Part shown: one piece after another, positions 1-8,733 of the stretch
Numbering within the stretch: position 1 is the stretch's first letter
How the letters are laid out: the number at the start of each line of letters is the position of its first letter
Assembly (NCBI RefSeq): GCF_900177795.1
Contig: NZ_FXWJ01000003.1
Span: 558,001 to 622,000, forward strand
Direction of reading: 5' to 3'
Origin: Plantibacter elymi (nom. nud.)
GTDB lineage: Bacteria; Actinomycetota; Actinomycetes; Actinomycetales; Microbacteriaceae
DNA length: 64,000 nt
Notes under the pieces: generated by a model
What the model was told of the DNA's origin: nothing
The model's input: the letters and a program-made list of their open reading frames with translations, nothing else
Database searches by the model: none
Position numbers and translations under genes: made by a program

Positions 1-787
1 CGTCGCGACCGACTACGCCGCGACCGTCGAGGCCCTCGGCAGCGACCAGGCGCAGGTCATCATCACCGACGCCGGCTCGCTCTACAACGCGACCGAGCGC
101 TACGACGCGAACCTCGTCCTGCGCGACGTCCGCTTCGGCGCGACCTCGTACGCGTCGGTCGCCTACACGAACAACCCCGACAAGTACTGCGCTGAGGCGC
201 CGGTCATGGTCACCTATGCGGCGAGCGACACCCCGCTCTCGTACTGCAACGGCATCGAGCCCGGCGCAGACGCTGCGACCGGCGCAGGGCCGGCGGCACT
301 GAAGGCCCTCGACAAGATCTCGAAGGGCACCAAGGTCGCCCTGCAGGCCGCGACCTCACCCGCCGGATACCAGTACCCCGTGGTCGCCATGCGTGACGCC
401 GGCATCGACACCGACGCCGACATCACCCAGGTGCCGGTCGAAGGCAACAACAACGCGGTCCTCTCCGTCTACAACGGCGACGCCGAGGTCTCGTTCGGCT
501 ACTGGGACGCGCGCACGACCGTCCTCAAGGAGGCGCCCGACGTCGCCGACAAGGTCGTCGCCTTCGCCTACACCGAGATGATCCCCAACGGTGGCGTCGC
601 CGTCTCGAAGTCGCTCCCGGCCGACCTCACCAAGCAGCTCACGAAGCTCATGGCGGGCTACGCGGACTCCTCCGACGCGGCGAAGAAGGTCATGTTCGAC
701 CTCGTCGGCCTCTCCGGCTGGACCGACAAGACCGCACCGGACGAGATCACCCGCTACGGCGAGATCCTCGACCAGTTCTCGAACTGA
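1..787 (+). CDS. phnD: Phosphonate-type ABC transporter, periplasmic-side substrate-binding protein (PhnD-like), 5' end outside window
   Basis: The reading frame is open from the first complete codon at position 2 to the TGA at 785-787, so the gene starts upstream of the window; about 261 C-terminal residues are visible. The visible part shows the second half of a PhnD-type binding protein: a run ending in VAYTNNPDKYC, a DKISKGTKVAL segment, then NAVLSVYNGDAEVSFGYWDA and a Pro-Asn-Gly-Gly turn, the ligand-pocket layout of phosphonate/phosphate-ester binding proteins. It is followed 39 bases later by the ATPase and two permease genes, which fixes the transporter type. In an actinobacterium it should be a secreted lipoprotein, but the signal peptide is not in view. 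The exact ligand (alkylphosphonate, 2-aminoethylphosphonate, phosphite or other) cannot be told. Confidence 0.85.
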   Translation, partial: VATDYAATVEALGSDQAQVIITDAGSLYNATERYDANLVLRDVRFGATSYASVAYTNNPDKYCAEAPVMVTYAASDTPLSYCNGIEPGADAATGAGPAALKALDKISKGTKVALQAATSPAGYQYPVVAMRDAGIDTDADITQVPVEGNNNAVLSVYNGDAEVSFGYWDARTTVLKEAPDVADKVVAFAYTEMIPNGGVAVSKSLPADLTKQLTKLMAGYADSSDAAKKVMFDLVGLSGWTDKTAPDEITRYGEILDQFSN

Positions 788-826
788 CCCGCTCCAACCG
801 ATCGACCCTCTCCAGGAATCCGGTGC

Positions 827-1651
827 ATGAACACTGATCAGCATCGCGCGGAGGCCCGAGCCCAGCTCGCGGCCTCCGCGTCGTGGTCCATCCGTCTCGA
901 CGACGTCTCGGTCACCTACCCGAACGGCACGAAGGCGCTCCGCAACGTCTCACTCGACATCGCCGCCGGGGAGATGGTCTCCGTCGTGGGGCTCTCCGGC
1001 TCCGGCAAGTCGACGCTCATCCGCACGATCAACGGCCTCGTGCCGGCGACGAGCGGGACCGTCGCCGTCGGGCCGCACACCGTCACCGGTCTGCGCGGCC
1101 GGCAGCTGCGTCGTCTGCGCGGGCACGTCGGCATGATCTTCCAGGGCTTCAACCTGGCCGACCGGACGAGTGTGTACCGCAACGTGCTCGTCGGCCGGTT
1201 CGCCAGCACCCCGACGTACCGGAACGTCCTCGGCCTGACGACGGCTACCGACCGGGAGCTCGCGCTGCGCTCGCTCCAGTCGGTCGGCATGCTCGACAAG
1301 GTCTGGACCCGCGCGGCGCAGCTCTCCGGCGGGCAGAAGCAGCGTGTCGCGATCGCCCGCGCCCTCACGCAGCAGCCGAGCGTCATGCTCGCCGACGAGC
1401 CCGTCGCGAGCCTCGACCCGCCGACCGCGCACACAGTGATGAACGACCTGCGCCGGGTGAACACCGAGACGGGCCTCACGGTGCTCGTGAACATCCATCT
1501 CATGGACCTCGCGCGCACCTACACGACGCGCATGATCGGGCTCCGCGACGGCGAACTCGTCTACGACGGCTCCGCAGCCGACGCGACCGAGGCGGACTTC
1601 GAGCGGATCTACGGTCGCCCGATCCAGCCCGACGATCGGCTCGACCGATGA
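827..1651 (+). CDS. phnC: Phosphonate-type ABC transporter ATP-binding protein
   Basis: 274 aa ATPase that powers import of the ligand bound by the upstream PhnD-like protein. Walker A GLSGSGKS is at residues 55-62, the Q-loop is in GMIFQGFNL, the ABC signature [15 protein letters not shown] begins near residue 166, and Walker B with catalytic Glu is [11 protein letters not shown] near 188. The H-loop His lies in VNIHLMDLA. Residues 44-50 carry the typical [11 protein letters not shown] strand. The length is slightly above the usual 250-270 aa because of an N-terminal extension of about 20 residues. The gene overlaps the next permease start by 4 bases (ATGA), so the two are translationally coupled. 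Confidence 0.92.
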   Translation: MNTDQHRAEARAQLAASASWSIRLDDVSVTYPNGTKALRNVSLDIAAGEMVSVVGLSGSGKSTLIRTINGLVPATSGTVAVGPHTVTGLRGRQLRRLRGHVGMIFQGFNLADRTSVYRNVLVGRFASTPTYRNVLGLTTATDRELALRSLQSVGMLDKVWTRAAQLSGGQKQRVAIARALTQQPSVMLADEPVASLDPPTAHTVMNDLRRVNTETGLTVLVNIHLMDLARTYTTRMIGLRDGELVYDGSAADATEADFERIYGRPIQPDDRLDR

Positions 1652-2481
1652 CGGCGACCGGGACCGACGTGAAGCTGCCGTCCGGGACCGACTGGCAGCT
1701 GCCGCCCAGGCCGAGCACCCGGCTGCGGACCGCCCTCATCATCGGGGCCGTGGCCGCCTTCACGATCGCCACCTGCCTCCCTGCGATCGGCGGCGTGCAG
1801 CTCGACTTCGGCGCGCTCATCTCCCACTGGGACAACGGATCCGGGCTGCTCCTCCAGCTCTTCCAACCCGACTTCGCCTTCCTACCCCGCACGGTGCAAC
1901 CGATGCTGGAGACGCTGCAGATGGCGCTCGTAGGTGCGGTGGCCGCTGCGCTGCTGTCCGTCCCGCTGACGCTGTGGGCGGCAGCCCCGACGAACCCGAA
2001 CGGTCTGTCGCGTCGCATCCTGCGCGCGATCGTCAACGTCATCCGAGCGGTGCCCGACCTCGTCTACGCGACCATCCTCGTCGCCATGGTCGGCGTCGGT
2101 GCGCTGCCCGGCCTCCTGACGCTCTTCCTCTTCGACCTCGGCATCATCGTCAAACTCGTCTCGGAGGCGATCGACTCGGCCGACCACCCGTACATCGAGG
2201 CCGGCAAGGCCGCCGGTGGGACGCAGACGCAGATCAACCGCGTCACCGTCCTCCCGCAGGTCTGGCCGCTGTTCGCGAACCAGTGGCTGTACACCCTGGA
2301 GCTCAACGTCCGCATCTCCGCCATCCTCGGCATCGTGGGTGCCGGCGGCATCGGTCGGCTGCTCGACGAACGGCGGGCGTTCTACGCCTACGACGACGTC
2401 TCGGTGATCGTCCTCGAGATCCTCGTCGTCGTCGTGCTCATCGAGGTCGCGTCCAACCTGCTGCGGAGGCGACTCGTATGA
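1648..2481 (+). CDS. phnE: Phosphonate-type ABC transporter permease 1
   Basis: 277 aa integral membrane permease of the PhnE type, one half of the transmembrane pore. The ATG at 1648 overlaps the phnC stop; this start gives a short cytoplasmic N-terminus before the first hydrophobic helix ([17 protein letters not shown]). The ATPase-contact EAA loop reads [20 protein letters not shown], followed by the PhnE-typical [16 protein letters not shown]-like stretch (here [17 protein letters not shown]). It is coupled by a 4-base overlap to a second permease, so the pore is probably a PhnE1/PhnE2 heterodimer. Confidence 0.9.
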   Translation: MTATGTDVKLPSGTDWQLPPRPSTRLRTALIIGAVAAFTIATCLPAIGGVQLDFGALISHWDNGSGLLLQLFQPDFAFLPRTVQPMLETLQMALVGAVAAALLSVPLTLWAAAPTNPNGLSRRILRAIVNVIRAVPDLVYATILVAMVGVGALPGLLTLFLFDLGIIVKLVSEAIDSADHPYIEAGKAAGGTQTQINRVTVLPQVWPLFANQWLYTLELNVRISAILGIVGAGGIGRLLDERRAFYAYDDVSVIVLEILVVVVLIEVASNLLRRRLV

Positions 2482-3353
2482 CCGCGAACGATCCGAACCC
2501 CGTGCTCCCCCGCCGTCCCTCTCGACTCGTCCCGACCATCGCGGCCGTCGCCGTCGGGATCGTCGTCATCGCCGCGACCGCCGGCCTGCCGATCGACTGG
2601 CGCGACCTCGGCACCGTCCCGGCGCAGCTCGTGCACTTCGGCGGGCTCATGTTCGAGAGCCCGAACTGGGAGAAGCTGCCGCGGGCCCTCACCGAGATGT
2701 GGCGGTCGATCTCGATGGCCTGGATCGGGGCCATCCTCTGCGTCCTCGTGTCGATCCCGCTCGGCATGCTCGCCGCAGGGTCGGTCGGTCCGGTCTGGCT
2801 GCGGCTGCCGATGCGCGGGGTGTTCGCCGTCATCCGCGCGGTCCCGGAGGTGATCATCGCCCTCATCCTGCTCACGATCACCGGGCTCACCCCGTTCACA
2901 GGCGCGCTCGCCCTCGGGATCGCCGGCATCGGCACCCAGGGGAAGTGGGTCTACGAGACGATCGAGTCCGTGCAGGAGGGCGCCTCGGAGGCCGTCCGCG
3001 CGGCCGGTGGCGGTACCGCCGAGGTGACGCGCTGGGCGCTCTGGCCCGCCGCCGCCCCGGCACTGCTGTCGCTCGCGCTCTACCGGTTCGAGATCAACAT
3101 CCGCACCTCGGCGGTCCTCGGGCTCGTCGGCGCGGGCGGGATCGGCAGCATGCTGGCGAACTACACCAACTATCGCCAGTGGGATACAGTCGGGATGCTG
3201 CTGATCGTGGTGGTCGTCGTGACCATGACGATGGACGCGATCTCGGGTGCCATCCGACGCCGGGTCACCCGGGGCCCCGGCGTCGCCCGCACCACCCGTA
3301 CCGCCCTTCCCGCCCGCACGACGAGGAGCCGCAATGTGGACAGGGTCCGCTGA
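2478..3353 (+). CDS. phnE: Phosphonate-type ABC transporter permease 2
   Basis: 291 aa second permease of the same importer. The ATG at 2478 overlaps the previous stop (ATGA). Several membrane helices are visible, starting with TIAAVAVGIVVIAATAGLP, and the EAA loop is GASEAVRAAGGGTAEVTRW followed by NIRTSAVLGLVGAGGIGSML, closely parallel to permease 1, as expected for a duplicated PhnE. The last 20 bases overlap the start of the RpiR-family regulator, so the regulator may be co-transcribed with the transporter. Confidence 0.9.
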   Translation: MTANDPNPVLPRRPSRLVPTIAAVAVGIVVIAATAGLPIDWRDLGTVPAQLVHFGGLMFESPNWEKLPRALTEMWRSISMAWIGAILCVLVSIPLGMLAAGSVGPVWLRLPMRGVFAVIRAVPEVIIALILLTITGLTPFTGALALGIAGIGTQGKWVYETIESVQEGASEAVRAAGGGTAEVTRWALWPAAAPALLSLALYRFEINIRTSAVLGLVGAGGIGSMLANYTNYRQWDTVGMLLIVVVVVTMTMDAISGAIRRRVTRGPGVARTTRTALPARTTRSRNVDRVR

Positions 3354-4206
3354 CGCCCCGCCGACGGCCAGGATCGCGATGCTCGCGCCGTCGCTCCAGC
3401 CGAGCGAACGCCGCGTGGCCGAGACGGTGGCCGAGGACATCGAGGCGAGCATCGAGCGCACCGCTCAGGAGGTCGCCGACCTCGCCGGTGTCGGCCGCGC
3501 CACCGTCATCCGCACCGCGCAGTCGCTCGGGTACGAGGGCTACCCGCAGCTGCGCGTCGCCCTCACCCGCGAGGTCGCGCTCGGGACACCGACCGCCCGC
3601 GACGATGGTGACGACACGATGCTCGGCACCCTCCGCGGGGCCGTCGACCACTTCGCCGGTCGCCTCGGCCAGACGACGTCGGCGATGACGGAGGAGACGC
3701 TCGAACGGTTCGTCCGCGTGCTCGACGAGGCGCCGAGACTGCTCATCGCGGCGAACGGCCTCTCCTCACCGCTCGGGTCCGATCTGGCGATGCGGCTCAT
3801 CTCGGCCGGCCGACCGGCCGAGTACCTGCCCGACACGCTCGGGCAGCAGATCGCCGCCACCCATCTCGGCCCGGGCGCGGCGTGTCTGGTCCTGTCGGGC
3901 TCGGGCGCGAACCGGGCGTCCGTCGACGTGGCCGCGGCAGCTCGAGCGAGTGGCGCGACCGTCCTCGCGATCACCTCCTTCCCGCGCTCGGCCGTCGCCG
4001 AACTCGCCGATGTCGCGCTCGTGGTCGCTCCCATCGACGCGACCTTCCGGGACGAACTCGTGCACACCTCCCGGGCGGCCATCATGCTCGTGACGGAATC
4101 CGTGGTCGGTCTGCTCGTGGGCCGACGTGGCGATCGTGCGCAGCGCGCCCAGTCGGCGACGCTCGCGGTCATCAGCGGCTCGCTGTCGGACGACGCCTCG
4201 GACTGA
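3334..4206 (+). CDS. RpiR/MurR-family transcriptional regulator with SIS domain
   Basis: 290 aa. The N-terminal helix-turn-helix (RTAQEVADLAGVGRATVIRT, about residues 43-62) is followed by a SIS phosphosugar-binding domain (about 120-270) with the loop VLSGSGANRASVDVAAAARA. The start at ATG 3334 has a good ribosome site (ACGAGGAG, 3321-3328); an in-frame start at 3247 would add a Pro-rich tail that looks like translated phnE sequence. It overlaps the end of the phn permease, which makes it the likely regulator of this transporter. RpiR regulators usually sense phosphorylated sugars or related phospho-compounds, which fits an organophosphonate locus. A second RpiR paralogue lies at 39272-40165. 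Confidence 0.85.
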   Translation: MWTGSADAPPTARIAMLAPSLQPSERRVAETVAEDIEASIERTAQEVADLAGVGRATVIRTAQSLGYEGYPQLRVALTREVALGTPTARDDGDDTMLGTLRGAVDHFAGRLGQTTSAMTEETLERFVRVLDEAPRLLIAANGLSSPLGSDLAMRLISAGRPAEYLPDTLGQQIAATHLGPGAACLVLSGSGANRASVDVAAAARASGATVLAITSFPRSAVAELADVALVVAPIDATFRDELVHTSRAAIMLVTESVVGLLVGRRGDRAQRAQSATLAVISGSLSDDASD

Positions 4207-4247
4207 CCCGGCTCGGGCTGGTGCCGGGATCCGCGAGAATGTTCCCC

Positions 4248-5756
4248 ATGCCCCGTCACCGACTGCGTCGTCACCTACTCACCGCCGTGATCGCGGCCAC
4301 CGGTTCCTTCCTCGTCCTCTCCGGCTGCGCGGGCCCCGCCACGACACCGGCCGCGGACACCGACGCGACACTCCGCGTGGGCCTCGTCCTCGAGCCGTCG
4401 GACTTGAACATCCGGACGACCTCCGGCGTCGCACTCGAGCAGGTCCTCATCGACAACGTCTACCAGGGGCTGGTCTCGCGCACGACGGACAACGAGATCG
4501 TCGACACCCTCGCCGAGCGCCACGAGGTCAGTGCCGACGGGCTCACCTACACCTTCGTCCTTCGCGACGGTGTGACCTTCCACGACGGCGCTTCACTCAC
4601 CGCCACCGACGTGGTCGACTCGCTCACGCAGGTGCAGCAGAACGCGGCGTTCGTCGACCACCTCGACCTGGAGCAGCTGCAGACCGTCACGGCGGTCGAC
4701 GACCGGACCGTCCGGCTGCAGCTCAGCTCCCCCGACTCCGACCTGCTGTGGGCGCTGACGGGTCGTGCGGGGCTCGTCCTCCAGGCCGGGGCGGACAACG
4801 ACCTGTCGACGACGGCGAACGGCACCGGGCCGTTCACGCTCGCGTCGTGGAAGCAGGGCGACAGCATCACCGTCGAGCGGAACGACGACTACTGGGGTGA
4901 CGCTCCGAAGGTGAAGGAGGTCGTCTTCAGCTACATCCCCGATGCGTCCTCGGCCGTCAACGCGACCCTCGCGGGCGAGGTCGACGTGCAGATCGGTCTC
5001 GACGCGAACCTGCGGGACCAGGTCGAGCGTGCCGACGGCCTGACGATCGTCGAGGGGAAGACGACCGACAAGTACACCCTCGCCTTCAACAACCAGCGCG
5101 CACCGCTCGACGACCCCCTCGTCCGCCAGGCGCTCCGCACGGCGATCGACCACTCCGCCATCGTCGAAGCGGTCGGTGGCGCCGCGGCCCTGCAGTACGG
5201 ACCGATCCCGGAGCTCGACCCCGGCTACGAGGACCTCAGTGACGTCGTGAGCTACGACCCGGAAGCGGCGAAGGCGCTCCTCGCCCAGGCCGGCCAGGAG
5301 GACCTCGCACTCACGCTCACCGTCCCGAACCACTACGGCACCGCCGCCGCCAACGTCCTGGTGTCGCAGTTCAAGGCCATCGGCGTCACCCTCACGGTCG
5401 ACAGCGTCGAGTTCCCCACGTGGTTGAACGACGTCTACACGAACCACGACTACGACCTCAGTCTCGTGAACCACGTCGAGGCACGCGACGTCCGGCACTG
5501 GGCGGACCCGGACTACTACTTCGGCTACGACAACCCGACGGTGCAGTCGTTGGTCGCCGAGGCGAGGGCTGCGACCGACCCCGAGGTCGCGGACGAACGA
5601 CTCCGCGAAGCCGCAGCGCTGGTCTCGAAGGACCACGCCGCAGACTGGCTCTACACCGGGATCACCCTCACCGTCGTGCGCGACGGGGTCACCGGCTTCC
5701 CCACCGACTTCGTCAGCGAGCACCTCGACCTCAGGGACGTCGCCGTCACCGACTGA
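4248..5756 (+). CDS. ABC transporter family-5 substrate-binding lipoprotein (peptide/opine/nickel type)
   Basis: 502 aa secreted lipoprotein. The signal peptide has an Arg-rich n-region (MPRHRLRRH), a hydrophobic core and the lipobox LSGC. The mature part is a family-5 extracellular solute-binding protein: LEPSDLNIRTTSG near the start, the typical GVTFHDGASLTATDVVDSL motif, ERNDDYWGDAPKVKEVVFSY, and DDPLVRQALRTAIDHSAIV. Such proteins deliver oligopeptides, opines or similar ligands to DppBCDF-type permeases, but no matching permease is next to it; the neighbours are the phn genes and, convergently, an isochorismatase-fold gene. An ATG at 4239 is an alternative start; 4248 was preferred because a -10-like GAGAAT lies 7 bases upstream, as in other genes here. 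Confidence 0.83.
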   Translation: MPRHRLRRHLLTAVIAATGSFLVLSGCAGPATTPAADTDATLRVGLVLEPSDLNIRTTSGVALEQVLIDNVYQGLVSRTTDNEIVDTLAERHEVSADGLTYTFVLRDGVTFHDGASLTATDVVDSLTQVQQNAAFVDHLDLEQLQTVTAVDDRTVRLQLSSPDSDLLWALTGRAGLVLQAGADNDLSTTANGTGPFTLASWKQGDSITVERNDDYWGDAPKVKEVVFSYIPDASSAVNATLAGEVDVQIGLDANLRDQVERADGLTIVEGKTTDKYTLAFNNQRAPLDDPLVRQALRTAIDHSAIVEAVGGAAALQYGPIPELDPGYEDLSDVVSYDPEAAKALLAQAGQEDLALTLTVPNHYGTAAANVLVSQFKAIGVTLTVDSVEFPTWLNDVYTNHDYDLSLVNHVEARDVRHWADPDYYFGYDNPTVQSLVAEARAATDPEVADERLREAAALVSKDHAADWLYTGITLTVVRDGVTGFPTDFVSEHLDLRDVAVTD

Positions 5757-5758
5757 TC

Positions 5759-5782
5759 GGTGGCGGGAGGCTACCCGCGACC
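5759..5782. terminator. Hairpin between convergent genes
   Basis: Arms at 5759-5767 and 5774-5782 pair over 9 bases with one mismatch around a 6-base loop. The hairpin sits just after the stop of the solute-binding lipoprotein gene and over the stop of the convergent hydrolase gene. There is no clear U-run, so this is a plausible bidirectional terminator and not a strong one. Confidence 0.35.
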
Positions 5783-6400
5783 CGCACCGCGCGTGGCGGA
5801 GGACACCAGGTCGTCCTTCGGCAGCGCCGTGCCGTCCGTGAGGACCTGCGTCCAGGACGCGGTCGTCGCGACCGCGGCGAAGTTCGAATCGAGCAGCGCC
5901 ATGAGGGTCGTGTGGACCGTCTTCGCGTCGACGAACCCGGCCGCGTTCTCGAGGTTGATCGCGCCGGTCGCGTCGGAGAGCACCTCCACCTGGATACCGA
6001 GTTCCTCGGCGCCCGCCGCGGACGCGATGACGCAGTTGTTCGTCATGTACCCGACGAGCGTGACGGTGTCGACGCCCTGCTCGCGCAGCCACGCCTCGAG
6101 CTCGGTCCCGGCGAAGACCGAACCGTACTGCTTCACGACGCCCTTCCAGGACGGCTGCACCCGGCGGGCGACCTCGGGGTGCAGCTCGAACGCGCTCGTG
6201 TCAGGGTCGAAGACCGGGGCCCCGCTGCCGGATGAGTGCTGGACGACCACGACGGGCACCCCGGCCGTGGTCGCCGCATCGATGGCGTCCGCGATCCGCG
6301 AGATCGACTCGTCGCGCGGCGGGTACTGGATCGCGAGCGGACCGGCGAAGTACTCCTGCTGGACGTCGATCAGGATCAGGGCGCGACGGGTCGTGGTCAC
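5771..6400 (-). CDS. Isochorismatase-fold cysteine hydrolase
   Basis: 209 aa soluble enzyme of the isochorismatase/nicotinamidase superfamily. The catalytic triad is visible: Asp in LILIDVQQEY (about residue 11), Lys in RRVQPSWKGVVKQYGS (about 99-106) and Cys in VTLVGYMTNNCVIAS (about 136), the last preceded by the superfamily cis-peptide region. The GTG start at 6398-6400 has an AGGAG site 5-9 bases upstream; an in-frame ATG further upstream (6478) would add 26 non-homologous residues. It is a single-gene unit transcribed towards the lipoprotein gene. The substrate (an amide, isochorismate, or a hydantoin-derived carbamoyl compound) cannot be assigned. Confidence 0.82.
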   Translation of the reverse strand: MTTTRRALILIDVQQEYFAGPLAIQYPPRDESISRIADAIDAATTAGVPVVVVQHSSGSGAPVFDPDTSAFELHPEVARRVQPSWKGVVKQYGSVFAGTELEAWLREQGVDTVTLVGYMTNNCVIASAAGAEELGIQVEVLSDATGAINLENAAGFVDAKTVHTTLMALLDSNFAAVATTASWTQVLTDGTALPKDDLVSSATRGAGRG

Positions 6401-6481
6401 AAAGAACTCCTCGGTTCGGTGATGGCATCGGCACGACACCGCTTCCATCCTCCCTCGGAAGCGGACGACGCGCGCCACCGA

Positions 6482-6487
6482 TAGTCT
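6482..6487 (+). promoter_or_regulatory. Leaderless -10 box for the 6494 lipoprotein gene
   Basis: TAGTCT ends 6 bases before the ATG at 6494, the spacing expected if transcription starts at the A of the start codon. No Shine-Dalgarno site precedes this ATG. Confidence 0.5.
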
Positions 6488-6493
6488 CGGCGC

Positions 6494-7609
6494 ATGGGGA
6501 TCAGGGGTGCGGGGATGCGGTCGGTCGGGATCAGTGCGGGACTCGCCGTGATGGTGGTGCTGTCAGCGTCGGCGTGCGGATCGTCCGCGACGCCGAACGC
6601 GTCGCCGACCTCCGATGCACCGAGCACCCCGGCGTCGGCCGACCTCCTCGCGTGCAGCGACCTCGCATCGCTCGACACCGTCGCCGGCGTCCTCGCCGCT
6701 GAACCGACGGACGTCGTCGAGGCCGTCCAACCGTCCGACGCCGTGGATCTGGCGGTCCTCACCGCGGCCGGCGGGCTCGCATGCTCCTGGCGGGTGGGCA
6801 CCGGTCAGCAGATGATCGGCGACGGAGCGGGTGACTGGGCCTACCTCTCGATCGAGATCCTGCCGGGTGCTGCCGACGACTGGGCACCGCCCTACGCCGG
6901 CGACACACCGTCCGAGGACACGAGGACGATCGCCGGTGTCGAGGCGACGACCGCGTCGGGCGAGACCGGGTGGCGCGTGTCCGCTCCCGTCGGCTCGGCC
7001 TGGGTCGAGTTGTCGATCACCGCCTCCGGACTGACGTCCACCGGCAGCCGGTTCGACGGCACGCCGGCGGGCGAGGTCCTCGACAACCTCGCCTCGGCGG
7101 CGGAGACCACCTTCTCGACGGTGGAGCCCGCCTCCGAGGCTCAGCTCGCCTGGCCTGCGCTCGCGCCACGCGAAGGCGACGCGACCTGCGACGGCGGGCT
7201 GGACGAGGCCGGGATCGCTTCCGCGCTGCAATATGGCGAGGCCACCACCACCTACACCGTCATCGATCCGCGGGCCCAGCCGATCGGCGATCTGGAGGAT
7301 GCGGCGAGCGCCCGTGTCGGTGCGTTCAGCTGCGAACTCTTCGCAGAGGGCTTCGGGTACACCGACATCCTGGTCGTGCGCGACGGCGCGACGATCATCG
7401 ACGAGCTGGCAGCCCAGCCCGACATGGCGGCGGCGCTCGAGCCGGTCACCCTCGAGGGCGCGGTCGACGGCGAATCGGCACTCGTCGCGCGCCGCACGGA
7501 CGGTCCGCGGTCGCCGCTCTACCTCATCGTCGGTGAGACGTTCTACGCCGTCAGCTCCGGTGACGGCGCGCAGACGGTCGCTGAGGCGATCATCGCCCAG
7601 ACCCGGTAG
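6494..7609 (+). CDS. Hypothetical secreted lipoprotein
   Basis: 371 aa. Residues 1-30 form a lipoprotein signal: short charged start, hydrophobic core VGISAGLAVMVVLS and lipobox SASAC. The mature chain begins with a Ser/Thr/Pro-rich linker (SSATPNASPTSDAPSTPAS) and then two roughly similar halves, each with a LACSDLASLDTVAGVL or CDGGLDEAGIASAL opening and a later ACSWRV or AFSCELF cysteine, suggesting a tandem duplication of a disulfide-stabilised domain. No enzymatic motif is recognised. It seems leaderless (TAGTCT 6 bases upstream). Its 3' end overlaps the convergent membrane-protein gene by 20 bases. Confidence 0.7.
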   Translation: MGIRGAGMRSVGISAGLAVMVVLSASACGSSATPNASPTSDAPSTPASADLLACSDLASLDTVAGVLAAEPTDVVEAVQPSDAVDLAVLTAAGGLACSWRVGTGQQMIGDGAGDWAYLSIEILPGAADDWAPPYAGDTPSEDTRTIAGVEATTASGETGWRVSAPVGSAWVELSITASGLTSTGSRFDGTPAGEVLDNLASAAETTFSTVEPASEAQLAWPALAPREGDATCDGGLDEAGIASALQYGEATTTYTVIDPRAQPIGDLEDAASARVGAFSCELFAEGFGYTDILVVRDGATIIDELAAQPDMAAALEPVTLEGAVDGESALVARRTDGPRSPLYLIVGETFYAVSSGDGAQTVAEAIIAQTR

Positions 7610-8201
7610 CGGCGAGACCGACGCTCGCGATAAGCGGCGCGACCGTCACCACGAGGATGAACGCGCGCTCGGCTAAGCCAAAGGTGTGCGGACGAAGCGC
7701 CTGGACCAGGAGTGAGACCACGAGGGCGGCGAGCGCGACGGCGGCGATCGGATCGAGGACGCCCAGGACGGCGCCCGGCGCTCCACCGAGCAGGCGTCCG
7801 AGCGGGCCGATGGTCGAGTACCCGAGGGTGAACCAGGCGACGGCGAACAGGAGGTGCACCCTCCCGCCCGCTGTCGTCGAGGAACCAGTCCGATCCGTCG
7901 GCACGAACGGCATCGCCGCCAGCAGACCCCCGAGCACGAGGAGCCAGCCGCCGACACCGAGCCGACTCTCGCCGAGGGACGCGTCCGTCAACACGCCCAT
8001 GCCCAGTGCCGCCCAGGCGGCAGCCGCGCTCCAGGAGGATACGGTCGCAAGGGTCCGCGTGGTGCGCGAGTCGGCGACCGCGTAGTCGCTCACGGTGTCG
8101 CGGACGGGGTGGACCCCGCCGGGCACGACATGGAGGGCGATCAGCAGCAGCAGTCGACATCCGAACAGGACGGAGGCGAGGACGAAGATCGGTTGAGACA
8201 T
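7590..8201 (-). CDS. DUF998-like integral membrane protein
   Basis: 203 aa with about six predicted membrane helices: the N-terminal helix PIFVLASVLFGCRLLLLIAL, then a conserved-looking HPVRDTVSDYAVADSRTTRTL loop, and later helices LGVGGWLLVLGGLLAAMPF, LLFAVAWFTLGYSTIGPL and AERAFILVVTVAPLIASVGL. The D-x-VSDYA loop after helix 1 is characteristic of DUF998 proteins, whose function is unknown. The gene is driven from a MerR-type promoter (8243-8273) with a 19-base spacer and is divergent from the MerR gene, so it is almost certainly the regulated target. Confidence 0.7.
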   Translation of the reverse strand: MSQPIFVLASVLFGCRLLLLIALHVVPGGVHPVRDTVSDYAVADSRTTRTLATVSSWSAAAAWAALGMGVLTDASLGESRLGVGGWLLVLGGLLAAMPFVPTDRTGSSTTAGGRVHLLFAVAWFTLGYSTIGPLGRLLGGAPGAVLGVLDPIAAVALAALVVSLLVQALRPHTFGLAERAFILVVTVAPLIASVGLAATGSGR

Positions 8202-8242
8202 GATGACCCTTCAGGACGTTGTGGAACGGGCTTCCGTCCATG

Positions 8243-8273
8243 AGGCTAGAGATTCAAGTCACTTGAAGGTCAA
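8243..8273 (-). promoter_or_regulatory. MerR-type promoter/operator between DUF998-like gene and merR-family gene
   Basis: On the minus strand a -35 TTGACC (8268-8273) and a -10 TAGCCT (8243-8248) are separated by 19 bases, the long spacer typical of MerR-activated promoters. A perfect palindrome TTCAAGTCACTTGAA (8253-8267) fills the spacer, exactly where a MerR dimer binds and untwists the DNA. It faces the membrane-protein gene starting at 8201. Confidence 0.75.
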
Positions 8274-8284
8274 GGAGGGTTCCG

Positions 8285-8647
8285 GTGAGGATCGGTGAGC
8301 TGGCGAGACGGACCGGTCTGGCGACGTCCGCGATCCGTTTCTACGAGCAGCGCGACATGTTCAGCCCCGGGCAGGTCGAACGGCGAGCGAACGGGTATCG
8401 CGACTACGGGCCGAGCGCCGTGCGGCGTCTGGAACTGATCCAGGCGGGTCGAGCGGCCGGCTTCTCGCTCGACGAGATGCGGGATCGCATGCGCGACTGG
8501 GACACCATGCCCGTCTCGCAGCGCGTGGACCTGCTGCGGGAGCAGCTCGAGGTCATCGAGGAGCGGATGCAGGAACTCTCTCGCGGCCGCGAGACGGTGC
8601 GGGCCGCGATCGCCGGGTTGTCGGAGTCTGATCGGAGCTCGGTGTGA
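8285..8647 (+). CDS. MerR-family transcriptional regulator
   Basis: 120 aa. The N-terminal winged helix begins MRIGELARRTGLATSAIRFY, followed by the wing with NGYRDYGPSAVRRLELI, then a dimerisation coiled coil (residues about 75-112, LREQLEVIEERMQELSRGRE). There is no C-terminal metal-binding Cys pair of the MerR/CueR type, so it is a SoxR-unlike, effector-unknown member. The GTG start at 8285 has AAGGAGGG just upstream. It is divergent from the DUF998-like gene and the spacer between them holds the expected MerR operator. Confidence 0.88.
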   Translation: MRIGELARRTGLATSAIRFYEQRDMFSPGQVERRANGYRDYGPSAVRRLELIQAGRAAGFSLDEMRDRMRDWDTMPVSQRVDLLREQLEVIEERMQELSRGRETVRAAIAGLSESDRSSV

Positions 8648-8733
8648 GAGTGGTCGCCGAGGCGATCACCGCGCAGACGTGGTGACGGCGGCAGCGTCGG
8701 CAGGCGGTGTCGCCCGTCAGGGCAGGAACCGGC

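Noticed and set aside
4593-6092. A 499-codon open frame on the minus strand opposite the 4248 lipoprotein gene
   Set aside because: Rich in Arg, Val, Gly and Asp with no domain; a third-position GC shadow of the true gene.
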